This document shows, one piece after another, positions 1 through 6,592 of a stretch of 9,591 nucleotides of DNA (within the stretch, counting starts at the first letter, position 1; each line of letters opens with the position of its first letter). The DNA lies in the NCBI GenBank assembly GCA_030039655.1, contig JASHVC010000803.1, positions 1-9,591 on the forward strand. The letters run 5' to 3'. The notes below the pieces were generated by a model. The model saw only the letters and a list, made by a program, of their open reading frames with translations. It ran no database searches and was not told where the DNA came from. A program made the translations under genes and the position numbers. The stretch comes from Xanthobacteraceae bacterium (GTDB lineage Bacteria > Pseudomonadota > Alphaproteobacteria > Rhizobiales > Xanthobacteraceae).

Positions 1-236
1 ATCAAGCCGACGAGATCGTTGGTCTGGTTCCAGAGGGAATAGCCGTACGGCGTCAATTCGCTGCGGCAATGACCGCGGCGGTCATATGCGAGACATCGAT
101 AGCGCTGCGAAAAGTGGCGAAACTGCTCGTCAAACAACGCCGTGCTGTGGGTTTCGCCGTGAACAAAAACAAGATCGGGCCCGTGACCGTGCTGCTCGTA
201 GTAAATGTCGCAATTGTTAATGCGCGCGGTCGGCAC
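1..236 (-). CDS. Alpha/beta hydrolase, N-terminal part (cut by left edge)
   Basis: Reading the minus strand from a GTG at 236 gives about 78 codons open to the window edge. The product begins VPTARINNCDIYYEQHGHGP and continues with the features of an alpha/beta-hydrolase fold: the beta-3 strand plus oxyanion-hole HG (DLVFVHGET, about residues 21-29) and the YDRRGHCRS stretch (about 53-61) that precedes the nucleophile elbow. The Ser-Asp-His triad would lie beyond the edge. The family includes esterases, C-C bond hydrolases, epoxide hydrolases and haloperoxidase-like enzymes; the fragment cannot separate them. An in-frame TAG lies 13 codons upstream, so GTG is the only ordinary start; an AGG about 10 nt before it is a modest ribosome site. 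The gene has its own promoter and shares an operator-like dyad with the oxygenase and transporter units, suggesting the same pathway. Confidence 0.85.
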   Translation of the reverse strand, partial: MPTARINNCDIYYEQHGHGPDLVFVHGETHSTALFDEQFRHFSQRYRCLAYDRRGHCRSELTPYGYSLWNQTNDLVGL

Positions 237-287
237 GTCCCTACACCTGCGATTAGACTGATCTGGAGACGACTAAGCACCGCCAAT

Positions 288-306
288 TTGGTCGTTCGTC
301 CAAACG
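288..306 (-). promoter_or_regulatory. Candidate operator, hydrolase promoter (third copy of shared dyad)
   Basis: Minus-strand CGTTTGGACGAACGACCAA matches the transporter-operon site at 15 of 19 positions and the Rieske-promoter site at 14 of 19. It is an imperfect dyad (TTTGG.CG..CG.CCAAA, 304-287) centred near 295.5, within 2 nt of the predicted transcription start, a position expected for a repressor. It is the most diverged of the three copies. Confidence 0.5.
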
Positions 307-332
307 GTATGACCCGTTGTTTGCACTGTCAA
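304..332 (-). promoter_or_regulatory. Predicted sigma70 promoter of the alpha/beta hydrolase gene
   Basis: On the minus strand a perfect -35 TTGACA (332-327) is followed by a 17-nt spacer and TACCGT as -10 (309-304). The predicted start is near 297, leaving a leader of about 60 nt before the GTG at 236. The -10 overlaps the shared dyad at 288-306. A perfect 6-bp inverted repeat, CAAGGA-AAAC-TCCTTG (330-345), overlaps the -35. Confidence 0.6.
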
Positions 333-345
333 GGAAAACTCCTTG
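330..345. repeat. Perfect 6-bp inverted repeat over a -35 box
   Basis: CAAGGA at 330-335 and TCCTTG at 340-345 are exact reverse complements separated by AAAC. The repeat overlaps the -35 hexamer of the hydrolase promoter (327-332). No T-run follows on either strand, so it is more like a protein site than a terminator. The rest of the gap to the upstream gene (346-493) shows only a pyrimidine-rich run (405-429) and a weak 4-bp stem at 463-474. Confidence 0.3.
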
Positions 346-493
346 GGGCCTTGCCTAACGTAAATTCCGTTGTTGTTGGACAGCGGAAAAATTAATGGAG
401 AACGGAGAATCCCTTTTTCCTTTCTTCCTTGGTACAGTCGTACAAGCATTAAACAACAGCAATGGCAATCGCCAGCTCATCTCTAACTCGACA

Positions 494-1204
494 TTACCGG
501 GGTCTATCGAAAATTAACGGCTTCAAGAGACGCGTCGACATCGGCGCGTGCCGTGCAGGACCGGTAAAAGGCGGAAAGCTTTGAAAATCGGCGCGTATAG
601 CCTGACGCACTGGTGAACTGAGTGCAGCCTCCAATGCAGCGGCATTATCGAACGCAATCTTATTTCGTTGCATGTAGTTCACTCTTCTCCAACATGAGGC
701 GCTCACCCAATCGACCCTGGTATAGACTTCAAGCTCCCGGACTCCGGGAAGCATCGCAACGCAGCGGGTATGGCGTTCCAGATAATGCGAAAGCCAAGCA
801 TTTAGATCGCCCGCTTCCCCTTCATACGAGACGAGATAAGAACAGCACGCCTCTCCGCCGCTCTCGCAGATCGGGGCTGGCACATCAAAAGCGCGAATCA
901 GCATTGCCTGTTCTGTGACGTTGGCTAAAGCCAGGGACGGAAAGTCTGTGCGTGAGTTGAGGACCTGCAGACGCCCGTCGCGTGTTAAGCTGGCTTCGAG
1001 ATCCTTCAGATCCGTAAAATAAAGTTGAAAGACCAACCCGGGCGAAGGACCCTCTTCGGCGTAGGGATGGCTTGCGGTTGAAAGTGTGTGGATCAGAGCT
1101 TTGATAACGCGCGGCACGGTGCGCAGCAGCCGATCCAGTCCAGAATACTCATCCGCAGGTATGTTGCCGTCAACATTGAAGGTGAGAAAAAGACATGCAT
1201 TCAT
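494..1204 (-). CDS. EthD-like (dimeric alpha-beta barrel) protein, probably two tandem domains
   Basis: This 236-residue protein has a C-terminal half (about 118-215) with the EthD-like pattern: a beta strand (CCSYLVSYEG), a helix of the form W-x2-HYLERHTRCVAMLPGV, a strand (RELEVYTRVDW), then a strand and helix (NKIAFDNAAALEAAL). The N-terminal half has a parallel arrangement, with LVFQLYFTDLKDLEASL (about 57-73) resembling the second strand-helix unit, so two ferredoxin-like domains in one chain are likely. EthD-type proteins are small accessory or decycling/isomerising proteins in degradation clusters; a specific reaction cannot be assigned. The ATG at 1204 has only a weak ribosome site (GAGCGG about 11 nt before it). 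It is divergent from the Rieske oxygenase gene and lies upstream of the hydrolase on the same strand, but a 257-nt gap holding a promoter separates them. Confidence 0.7.
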   Translation of the reverse strand: MNACLFLTFNVDGNIPADEYSGLDRLLRTVPRVIKALIHTLSTASHPYAEEGPSPGLVFQLYFTDLKDLEASLTRDGRLQVLNSRTDFPSLALANVTEQAMLIRAFDVPAPICESGGEACCSYLVSYEGEAGDLNAWLSHYLERHTRCVAMLPGVRELEVYTRVDWVSASCWRRVNYMQRNKIAFDNAAALEAALSSPVRQAIRADFQSFPPFTGPARHAPMSTRLLKPLIFDRPR

Positions 1205-1223
1205 GACCGCACCAACCGCTCAG

Positions 1224-1237
1224 ATGAAGATCTTCAT
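1224..1237. promoter_or_regulatory. 14-bp perfect palindrome at the EthD-like gene's promoter
   Basis: ATGAAGATCTTCAT reads identically on both strands. It covers most of the predicted -10 and start site of the EthD-like gene, about 20 bp upstream of its ATG. Its sequence is unrelated to the shared CGTTTGG/GACC dyad, so if it is an operator it probably binds a different protein. Confidence 0.35.
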
Positions 1238-1260
1238 AGAACCATAGCGGCGCGTTTCAA
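1233..1260 (-). promoter_or_regulatory. Predicted promoter of the EthD-like gene
   Basis: On the minus strand TTGAAA (1260-1255), a 16-nt spacer and TATGAA (1238-1233) form a plausible sigma70 promoter, with a start near 1226 and a short leader of about 20 nt to the ATG at 1204. The spacing is one base short of optimal. Confidence 0.4.
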
Positions 1261-1391
1261 ACGATGCTCGCTAACCTGCTCCGAGTGCTTTACAGCCGTC
1301 TTTGTCAAACCGAACATTTTGCAAAGCCGATCGGCAAGTTCGGCGGCCAGACCCTCAGGAAGCGATATTGCTCAGTGTTGCTGCGTTCCGC

Positions 1392-1421
1392 TTGACTCGA
1401 AGATTTATGATACCCTACGTT
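1392..1421 (+). promoter_or_regulatory. Predicted sigma70 promoter of the Rieske oxygenase unit
   Basis: TTGACT (1392-1397), an 18-nt spacer and TACGTT (1416-1421) predict a start near 1428, about 30 nt before the TTG start codon at 1458. The -10 overlaps the left end of the operator-like dyad at 1418-1436. It lies in the 253-nt divergent gap (1205-1457), which also holds the EthD-like gene's promoter. Confidence 0.5.
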
Positions 1422-1436
1422 TGGTCATATGACCTA
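1418..1436 (+). promoter_or_regulatory. Candidate operator, Rieske promoter (shared dyad, best palindrome)
   Basis: CGTTTGGTCATATGACCTA contains the perfect 12-bp palindrome GGTCATATGACC (1423-1434), centred on the predicted transcription start. The same 19-mer occurs with only its three central bases changed (16 of 19 identical) at the transporter operon's promoter 7 kb away. The location and the dyad form suit a repressor of the TetR type, such as the one encoded at 3406-4137. Confidence 0.6.
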
Positions 1437-1446
1437 CCCGAAGTGC

Positions 1447-1451
1447 AGGAG
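1447..1451 (+). promoter_or_regulatory. Ribosome binding site that fixes a TTG start
   Basis: AGGAG lies six bases before the TTG at 1458-1460, an ideal Shine-Dalgarno spacing. The reading frame is open further upstream to an ATG at 1302, but that ATG and the one at 1407 lack ribosome sites, and both lie upstream of the predicted transcription start. Confidence 0.75.
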
Positions 1452-1457
1452 ACTAAC

Positions 1458-2732
1458 TTGGCAGGCATCACGAGAGAAGAGAACGAGCTCCTGACGCGCA
1501 CCGGGCCGGGAACGGCGATGGGGCGGCTGTTCCGTCAATTTTGGATTCCGGCAATGCTGTCTGCCCGGCTGCCGGAACCTGACGGCCCGCCGATCGGGAT
1601 CAGGCTTTTGCACGAACGGTTGGTGGCATTTCGTGACACGAAAGGCCGGGTCGGTCTTATGGACGAATTCTGTTCGCACCGCCGCGCATCGCTCGTGTAT
1701 GGACGCAATGAAGAATGTGGGCTGCGGTGCGTCTATCACGGCTGGAAGTTTGATACCGCTGGAAAAATTCTGGAAACTCCGGCAGAGCGTTATCCGGACT
1801 TCAGCAAGAATATCCACCATAAGGCGTATCCCACACGCGAGGCTGGAGGCATCATCTGGACCTATATGGGAGAGGAGGCGGAGCCGCCGCCGTTTCCGGA
1901 TTTCCTGTTCACCAAGCTGCCGCCGCACCAAGTCAGCGCCTTTCACTACAATCAGAGTTGCAATTATCTGCAAGGTCTAGAGGCAGACCTCGATATTGCC
2001 CATCCTTCCTTCCTGCATAGCACTATCAACCAAGCTCCCATCGACGAACGTCGCGCGGCTATGGCTTTCGACAAGCAGCCCCAGGCATTCGCTCGCGAAG
2101 ATGATTTTGGGCTGCAAACCGTGTGGCGATGGAACATGGCCGACCCGAATAAATTTTTGTTCTGGGTCGACCCGTTTATACTGCCATGTCACACCATCAC
2201 GCCGAGCGGTCGCACCCAGAGACGATTTGTGTGGCACGCCTGGGTGCCGATCGATGACGAACATCATTGGGCCTACTACGTGCACTATGATCCGGCTGCA
2301 CCGTCGGATCCGAAAGAACCTATTCGCATTGCCAAAGCATTCGGTCACGATCAAATCGATCCCCTCGACGAATGGCGGCCTCGCGGGAATCGCCAAAATA
2401 TGTATTTTTTGGATCGCGAAACGCAGCGTAAAAGCACCTATTCCGGCATCTCTGGCATTGCGATGCAGGACCTTGCAATAACCGAGAGCATGGGTCCGAT
2501 CGTAGATCGCAGCCAGGAAAACGTGGGGGCCGGTGACATTCTCGTTGTTCGTACGCGCCGGTTCTTGCTCAAGCTCGCGCGTAAAATCGAAAGCGGCGAG
2601 CGTGTGGCGAAGGATAACGGTGCCGATTATGTCCACATAGATACTCGCATGATCATCGCGCCAAAAGAAACAAGCTATGAGGATGTTCTGGCGCACCGCG
2701 AGTGGACATGGGGCGAGGCTACCATCGCTTGA
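1458..2732 (+). CDS. Rieske non-heme iron ring-hydroxylating oxygenase, large subunit
   Basis: The 424-residue product (from TTG 1458) has the two domains of the phthalate-dioxygenase-like branch of Rieske oxygenases. Near residues 72-94 the cluster ligands are C72-x-H74 and C91-x2-H94, followed by GWKFD. In the catalytic domain NYLQGLEADLDIAHPSFLH (169-187) supplies D179 (bridging) and the iron ligands H182 and H187; D338 in QDLAITES is the likely third ligand, followed by the family stretch MGPIVDRS. The enzyme would use O2 and electrons from a reductase to hydroxylate or demethylate an aromatic or similar compound in the cytoplasm. Length is normal for the family. A176 sits where glycine is usual. 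The SnoaL-like gene follows after 38 nt. No ferredoxin or reductase gene is in the window. The substrate cannot be deduced. Confidence 0.93.
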   Translation: MAGITREENELLTRTGPGTAMGRLFRQFWIPAMLSARLPEPDGPPIGIRLLHERLVAFRDTKGRVGLMDEFCSHRRASLVYGRNEECGLRCVYHGWKFDTAGKILETPAERYPDFSKNIHHKAYPTREAGGIIWTYMGEEAEPPPFPDFLFTKLPPHQVSAFHYNQSCNYLQGLEADLDIAHPSFLHSTINQAPIDERRAAMAFDKQPQAFAREDDFGLQTVWRWNMADPNKFLFWVDPFILPCHTITPSGRTQRRFVWHAWVPIDDEHHWAYYVHYDPAAPSDPKEPIRIAKAFGHDQIDPLDEWRPRGNRQNMYFLDRETQRKSTYSGISGIAMQDLAITESMGPIVDRSQENVGAGDILVVRTRRFLLKLARKIESGERVAKDNGADYVHIDTRMIIAPKETSYEDVLAHREWTWGEATIA

Positions 2733-2770
2733 GTCGAACATCAGTCAAAGACAGTCAAGGAAAACGCAGA

Positions 2771-3304
2771 ATGACGCTTGAAGAGTTAGCGCGTCGCGTG
2801 CAAGTCCTCGAGGACGAGGCCGCGATCCGGCGCTTTATGACAGAGATGATGCTGGCGGCGGACGACCGCGGCAATCTGCAATGGGGTGAGCGGATGGCAT
2901 CCTTTTATACGGATGACGGTCTGTGGACGAGCGGGGCAGGCTTCGCGGACGTCGGCATGCAGACGCGCGGTCGAGCCGGGCTCGTGAAAAAGTTTACGGC
3001 AGGAACCCGTATTCGGGAATCTTCCCATCTTTTGGGCTCGGAATCTATTTCAGTTGACGGCGACGCCGCACAGGGCACTTGGCTTTGCTTTGAGCCGGTC
3101 ACGCTCGCGGCGGGCAATGGGGCCGAAGAAGCGGTCTGGATCATGGGACGCTACACATGCGAGTTCAGACGCGTGCAGAACGCATGGAAAGTCCGCACCG
3201 TCAAATACGACGGAATTTTTTGTACCTCCTATGAGAAGGGATGGGTCGACGAGCGCTTTAAATCGATTCGCCCGGTTGAGGCTAAGAACGAAGATTTCCA
3301 ATAG
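2771..3304 (+). CDS. SnoaL-like / NTF2-fold protein, possible small partner of the oxygenase
   Basis: The 177-residue product starts at ATG 2771, with AAGGA ten bases upstream; the frame is open further upstream, but that extension overlaps the oxygenase gene and has no ribosome site. The N-terminal helix (LEELARRVQVLEDEAAIRRFM), the acidic FYTDDGLWTSG region (about 45-55), the SHLLGS segment (about 84-89) and the final beta strands with AWKVRTVKYDG (about 139-149) fit a SnoaL-like domain in the NTF2 superfamily. That fold includes polyketide cyclases, dehydratases, isomerases and the beta subunits of ring-hydroxylating dioxygenases. Co-transcription 38 nt behind the Rieske gene suggests a second subunit or the next enzyme of the pathway; sequence alone does not decide. 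A 10-bp hairpin overlaps its stop codon. Confidence 0.8.
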   Translation: MTLEELARRVQVLEDEAAIRRFMTEMMLAADDRGNLQWGERMASFYTDDGLWTSGAGFADVGMQTRGRAGLVKKFTAGTRIRESSHLLGSESISVDGDAAQGTWLCFEPVTLAAGNGAEEAVWIMGRYTCEFRRVQNAWKVRTVKYDGIFCTSYEKGWVDERFKSIRPVEAKNEDFQ

Positions 3305-3325
3305 TCCAGCGCATGGCTGGACTAT
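3301..3325 (+). terminator. 10-bp stem-loop overlapping the SnoaL stop codon (no U-tract)
   Basis: ATAGTCCAGC (3301-3310) and GCTGGACTAT (3316-3325) are perfect reverse complements around the loop GCATG. The TAG stop at 3302-3304 is inside the left arm. No T-run follows, so this is not a standard intrinsic terminator; it could protect the mRNA end or reduce readthrough into the regulator gene. The rest of the gap (3326-3405) holds no promoter I can support. Confidence 0.4.
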
Positions 3326-3405
3326 AAAGCGTATTGTGATAACTCCTTATTGCTCTCGCTCGCGCTTTAGCGCTGCCAACACCCAATTTCACCGTTTGGA
3401 TTGGA

Positions 3406-4137
3406 ATGATATCGAAAATGTCTAATCAAACCGCCGCTCGCCAACGGAAGCTGGAGTCCGAATCCAGAGATATAGATGAGGCCGTGTTCCGAGCATTGAA
3501 CATTCGACGCTTCGTGGAGAGCGCCGAAGATCGCGAGGGAGAGATCATTGTCGCGGCATTCCAGTGCATTTCCAGGCTCGGCATTTCCGCGACAACGACG
3601 CGTGCCGTCGCGCGATCTGCCGGCATTAACCTGGGGTCGATCCATTACTATTTCGACAGCAAAGACGCGCTGATGCTCGGCGTTCTAAAGGCGGTCATGA
3701 AGCACAAGATTAAAAGGTTTGACATAGTACGTCATAGCGGGTTGAGGCCCACACAAAAGATCTACTATCTGCTTCGTTCGGGCAGTAATTTCATACAGGA
3801 CAGAGAAGAAGTGGTTGCAACGATCAGTTTATGGGCACATGCCATCGCGCAAGGAGGCGTATGGCAATCCACTTACCGGAAGCTTTTTTACGAACTTCGC
3901 GCCGTACTTGAGGCCATTATCGATGAAGGGATTGAGACTGGAGAGTTTGTCAATACCGACAGCACGATCGTGGCCGAGACGATCTTCTTTGGCGTGCAGG
4001 GCATCAGCATGCAATATATCATGGCTCCATCGGACTTTGACCGTGAGAGTCTGACCGATCGCTTGATTAGCCTCTTCTCGCGGTTGCTCGGAATAAAAAG
4101 ATTCGAGACTCAAAAGTCTGTGCGCAGCACGTTCTAG
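3406..4137 (+). CDS. TetR/AcrR-family transcriptional regulator
   Basis: The 243-residue product has a TetR-type helix-turn-helix at about residues 43-90: a first helix IIVAAFQCISRLGISATTTR, then AVARSAGINLGSIHYYFDSKDALM, where the GSIHYYFDSKDAL recognition-helix block is diagnostic. The remainder is helical and variable, as expected of the ligand-binding and dimerisation domain. A tail of about 40 residues before the helix-turn-helix is longer than usual; the start could be ATG 3406 or ATG 3418, and neither has a strong ribosome site. TetR proteins are mostly repressors released by a small ligand. Its position between the two convergent arms of the cluster and the dyad repeated at three promoters make it the natural candidate to control them. 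A CGTTTGG half-site (3393-3399) lies just before its start. Confidence 0.9.
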   Translation: MISKMSNQTAARQRKLESESRDIDEAVFRALNIRRFVESAEDREGEIIVAAFQCISRLGISATTTRAVARSAGINLGSIHYYFDSKDALMLGVLKAVMKHKIKRFDIVRHSGLRPTQKIYYLLRSGSNFIQDREEVVATISLWAHAIAQGGVWQSTYRKLFYELRAVLEAIIDEGIETGEFVNTDSTIVAETIFFGVQGISMQYIMAPSDFDRESLTDRLISLFSRLLGIKRFETQKSVRSTF

Positions 4138-4146
4138 CGACTTTTT
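4112..4146. terminator. Possible bidirectional terminator between convergent genes
   Basis: AAAAGTC (4112-4118) pairs with GACTTTT (4139-4145), and inside lies GTGC-GCA-GCAC (4120-4130), giving an interrupted stem. Five T's end it on the plus strand and four on the minus strand. It spans the regulator's stop codon and precedes the amidase stop at 4190, so it could serve both directions. The bulge of about 8 nt makes it imperfect. Confidence 0.35.
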
Positions 4147-4189
4147 CGTCAACGAGGCTGCAGCGTGCGGGCGGACGCCGTTACAGTTC

Positions 4190-5635
4190 TCACACAGCAG
4201 GCAACACTCGCTGAGATATGATACTCGCAATCGTGGCGCCGACGTTGAGAACTTTTTCGTCGCTGCCGAGTGATGCAAACACAGTGACGCCGAACGGTTC
4301 TCCACGAGCGCTAAGACCGCTCGGAATTGCAAGCACCGGCGCTCCCGCCTTTCCTGTATACTTGGCAGCTGCGCCCATTGGCGCAATGAGCACGTCGGCC
4401 TCAGAAAACCACAACGCCGCATCGATCCCGGCCAGCCGAGATAGGGCAATATCTCTGCGTCGGTGAGCAATATAGGTCGGATCATCCAGCCCTGCAGTAT
4501 CGTTTGCGAGTTTGAGAAGAGACTGCCCGTAGGGGATCGCCGAAGGCGTTTGTTCATTGAAGCTGATAATGTCGGCCATTGAACTCATTCCACACGGACT
4601 TTCATTTTCCGCAAGAAACGCATTCAGCGCAGCCTTAAATTCGGTGCGAAACACACTCGATCGAACCTCGTGCATTTGCTCTGCCGACGGGAAGTCGCAA
4701 GGGTCGAAAATAGTGACACCCGCTTTTGACAACTGTGACAAGACGGCTTCGAAGTCGGCCATTGAACTTTCTAGGTCGGCTCGATCAGCGATGAGACGTC
4801 TCGGAACACCGATCCGGACACTTTTCGGATCTCGGTGTCCCTGGCTGCTTTTCCGAAATTGCGAGGCGCCGGATAAAGTCCGTCCATCCCTGCAGTCCGG
4901 GTCTTTGATGACGTCGAGAATCAGCGCCAAATCTTCGATCGAACGGCCTAGCGGCCCTGGCGCATCCTGGCTGGGCACTAAAGGGACAATACCGTCGCAA
5001 CTAACGGTGCCTATACTTGGTTTGAAACCGAAGACGGACGAGACGCTGGCGGTTGTTTGAATGGAGTTTTGGGTCTCGGATCCCATTGCAATGGGCGTCA
5101 ATGAAGCCGCCACAGCCGCAGCAGATCCAACGCTGGAGCCGAGCCCCCGGCCATACTCACGCATGGTCTGCGGGTTCTTCACCATTCCGCCGACGCCGCT
5201 GAAACCACTTGGCATGACGTCAGACACGTAGTCAGCGAATTCCGTCAGATTCGTCTTACCCAAGACCAAAGCACCAGATCGGCGCAGTCGCTCCACGATT
5301 GCAGCATCGCGCTTTGGTATGAATTTCGCCAGCGCCACCGATCCCGCACTCATGGGCATCCCGTCGCCGGTCGCGATGTTGTCCTTTAGGAGAATGGGTA
5401 TGCCGTGAAGCGGCCCCCTAATCCTTCCCGCGGCGACGTCGTCGTCTAATCGACAGGCATCATCAAGCGCCCGCTGCGAAAGGGATCGGACCGCATTAAG
5501 GACAGTCCCTGTTTTTTCAATTTTGTGGATATACCAATTTGCACTCTCTTTGACGGATATTTTTCTGTCCAAAATCGCCTGATGAATCTCGCCGAGCGAA
5601 CCCGACGATAAGACTTGTTCTATTTGCTTTGTCAT
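4190..5635 (-). CDS. Amidase-signature family hydrolase
   Basis: The 481-residue product has the Ser-cisSer-Lys layout of amidase-signature enzymes: K84 in GIPILLKDNIAT, cis-Ser S167 in GLGSSVGSAAAVAA, and nucleophile S191 in GSETQNSIQTTAS. The spacing between the two serines is 24, as in fatty acid amide hydrolase. The block FGFKPSIGTVSCDGIVPLVP follows as in the family, and the end carries AGAPVLAIPSGL and EPFGVTVFAS. Such enzymes cleave C-N amide bonds in the cytoplasm. The core is odd: the usual GGSSGGS is LGSSVGS, and the glycine before the nucleophile is asparagine (QNS). The start is taken as ATG 5635, where family similarity begins; the frame is open to TTG 5719. It follows the ABC transporter genes and probably shares their transcript, suggesting it acts on the imported compound. 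Confidence 0.9.
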   Translation of the reverse strand: MTKQIEQVLSSGSLGEIHQAILDRKISVKESANWYIHKIEKTGTVLNAVRSLSQRALDDACRLDDDVAAGRIRGPLHGIPILLKDNIATGDGMPMSAGSVALAKFIPKRDAAIVERLRRSGALVLGKTNLTEFADYVSDVMPSGFSGVGGMVKNPQTMREYGRGLGSSVGSAAAVAASLTPIAMGSETQNSIQTTASVSSVFGFKPSIGTVSCDGIVPLVPSQDAPGPLGRSIEDLALILDVIKDPDCRDGRTLSGASQFRKSSQGHRDPKSVRIGVPRRLIADRADLESSMADFEAVLSQLSKAGVTIFDPCDFPSAEQMHEVRSSVFRTEFKAALNAFLAENESPCGMSSMADIISFNEQTPSAIPYGQSLLKLANDTAGLDDPTYIAHRRRDIALSRLAGIDAALWFSEADVLIAPMGAAAKYTGKAGAPVLAIPSGLSARGEPFGVTVFASLGSDEKVLNVGATIASIISQRVLPAV

Positions 5636-5642
5636 CGACTTC

Positions 5643-5741
5643 TCACACCCACGTGATTTCGCAATAACTGCGCCATATTCCCGTGCGGCAGCGTGCAGAT
5701 GCCAGACGCGCATCCGCAACCAGATCGCCTCCGGCCTTCAT
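5643..5741 (-). CDS. Possible 32-codon ORF with strong ribosome site, upstream of the amidase
   Basis: An ATG at 5741 is preceded by GGAGGGGG (5753-5746), the strongest Shine-Dalgarno sequence in the operon. The ORF encodes about 32 residues (MKAGGDLVADARLASARCRT, then GIWRSYCEITWV) and stops at 5643, seven bases before the amidase ATG at 5635. It starts 35 nt after the permease stop. I recognise no family. It may feed ribosomes to the weakly preceded amidase start (translational coupling), be a small protein, or be a relic of a longer gene. Coding status is uncertain. Confidence 0.35.
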   Translation of the reverse strand: MKAGGDLVADARLASARCRTGIWRSYCEITWV

Positions 5742-5776
5742 GTTGCCCCCTCCGCTATTTCGAGTTCGGGGAACAC

Positions 5777-6592
5777 TCACATCTTCACGTCGTAGTGCTT
5801 GAGCAAGGTTGATACGAGAAGTCGCAGTGCCCGGTCGGTAACGAATCCCATGAGTCCGAGCGTTATAATGCCGACAAAAATCCACTCGGTGAGTAAGAAC
5901 AATCTTGAATTGAATATCAGGTAGCCGACACCCGAATTGGCCGCGACCATTTCAGCAGACACCACCGTCATAAAGCTGTTGCCCATGGCAATCTTCATGC
6001 CAGTGACGATGTTCGGAATGACGGCCGGAATGGTGACGTGAAAGAAGACCTGCGGCTTGCTCGCTCCGAGGCAGAGCGCGGCAAAGCGCTTATCGGGATC
6101 CATGCTGAGCACTCCAATCATGGTGTTGATCGCCACCATGAACAAGGTCGTATAGATGATCAGCACGATCTTGGAAGTCTCACCCAGACCGAACCAGATC
6201 ACCGCCAGCGTCACAAAGGCAATCGGCGGGATGAACCGAAAGAATTCAACATACGGATCCATGAAGGTCCGCACGAACGGGCTTATCCCCATGAGCAGAC
6301 CAAGCGGAATACCAATGATGGTGCCGATGATGAATCCGACAATGATCCGGCTGAAGCTTGCGACAATATCGGTTTGAAGATCGCCACTCTGGATGAGTTC
6401 GATCGCGCCGTGCAGCGTCTTGGCGGGTGAAGGCAGAAACGCCGGTTTGCCGACCCACCAGGCCAGGAACGTCCACACCGACAGCGCAGTCAGCAGAGAT
6501 AAGGTGAATATCACTCCGCGCTGAAACTTCTGGCCCGAGAGGGCTATCAGCCGTGGCGCTGCTCGGTTTTCAACTGCTGACGCTCGTTGCAT
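5777..6592 (-). CDS. ABC transporter permease, SsuC/TauC type
   Basis: The 271-residue inner-membrane protein has about six hydrophobic segments (about 26-48, 79-105, 119-137, 141-163, 203-219 and 234-255). It carries family marks: FLPSP (52-56) after the first segment, FRFIPPIAF (118-126), and the EAA-like cytoplasmic loop about 169-189 ([21 protein letters not shown] region), which contacts the ATPase. It forms the translocation pore of an importer in the sulfonate/nitrate/taurine class. Its ATG at 6592 overlaps the ATPase stop (6570) by 23 nt, so the two are translationally linked. A GAGGCAGG sequence serves as the ribosome site. Class assignment is firm; the substrate is not. Confidence 0.92.
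   Translation of the reverse strand: MQRASAVENRAAPRLIALSGQKFQRGVIFTLSLLTALSVWTFLAWWVGKPAFLPSPAKTLHGAIELIQSGDLQTDIVASFSRIIVGFIIGTIIGIPLGLLMGISPFVRTFMDPYVEFFRFIPPIAFVTLAVIWFGLGETSKIVLIIYTTLFMVAINTMIGVLSMDPDKRFAALCLGASKPQVFFHVTIPAVIPNIVTGMKIAMGNSFMTVVSAEMVAANSGVGYLIFNSRLFLLTEWIFVGIITLGLMGFVTDRALRLLVSTLLKHYDVKM

Noticed and set aside
68..84. Inverted repeat ATGACCGC-G-GCGGTCAT, sharing GGTCAT with the operator
   Set aside because: It lies inside the hydrolase coding sequence (YDRRGH region), its arms are in the opposite order to the operator, and the codons explain it.
69..395. 108-codon ORF on plus and 77-codon ORF on minus at the left edge
   Set aside because: Both are shadows of the alpha/beta hydrolase frame, which has clear family motifs and continues off the edge.
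1977..2741. 254-codon open frame on the minus strand across the Rieske gene
   Set aside because: Antisense to a clear Rieske oxygenase with all ligands; the translation shows no recognisable domain. The same applies to 1434-1973 (minus) and 1996-2481 (plus).
3829..4557. 242-codon open frame on the minus strand
   Set aside because: Runs through the end of the amidase in another frame, the convergent junction and antisense to the TetR gene; no family features.
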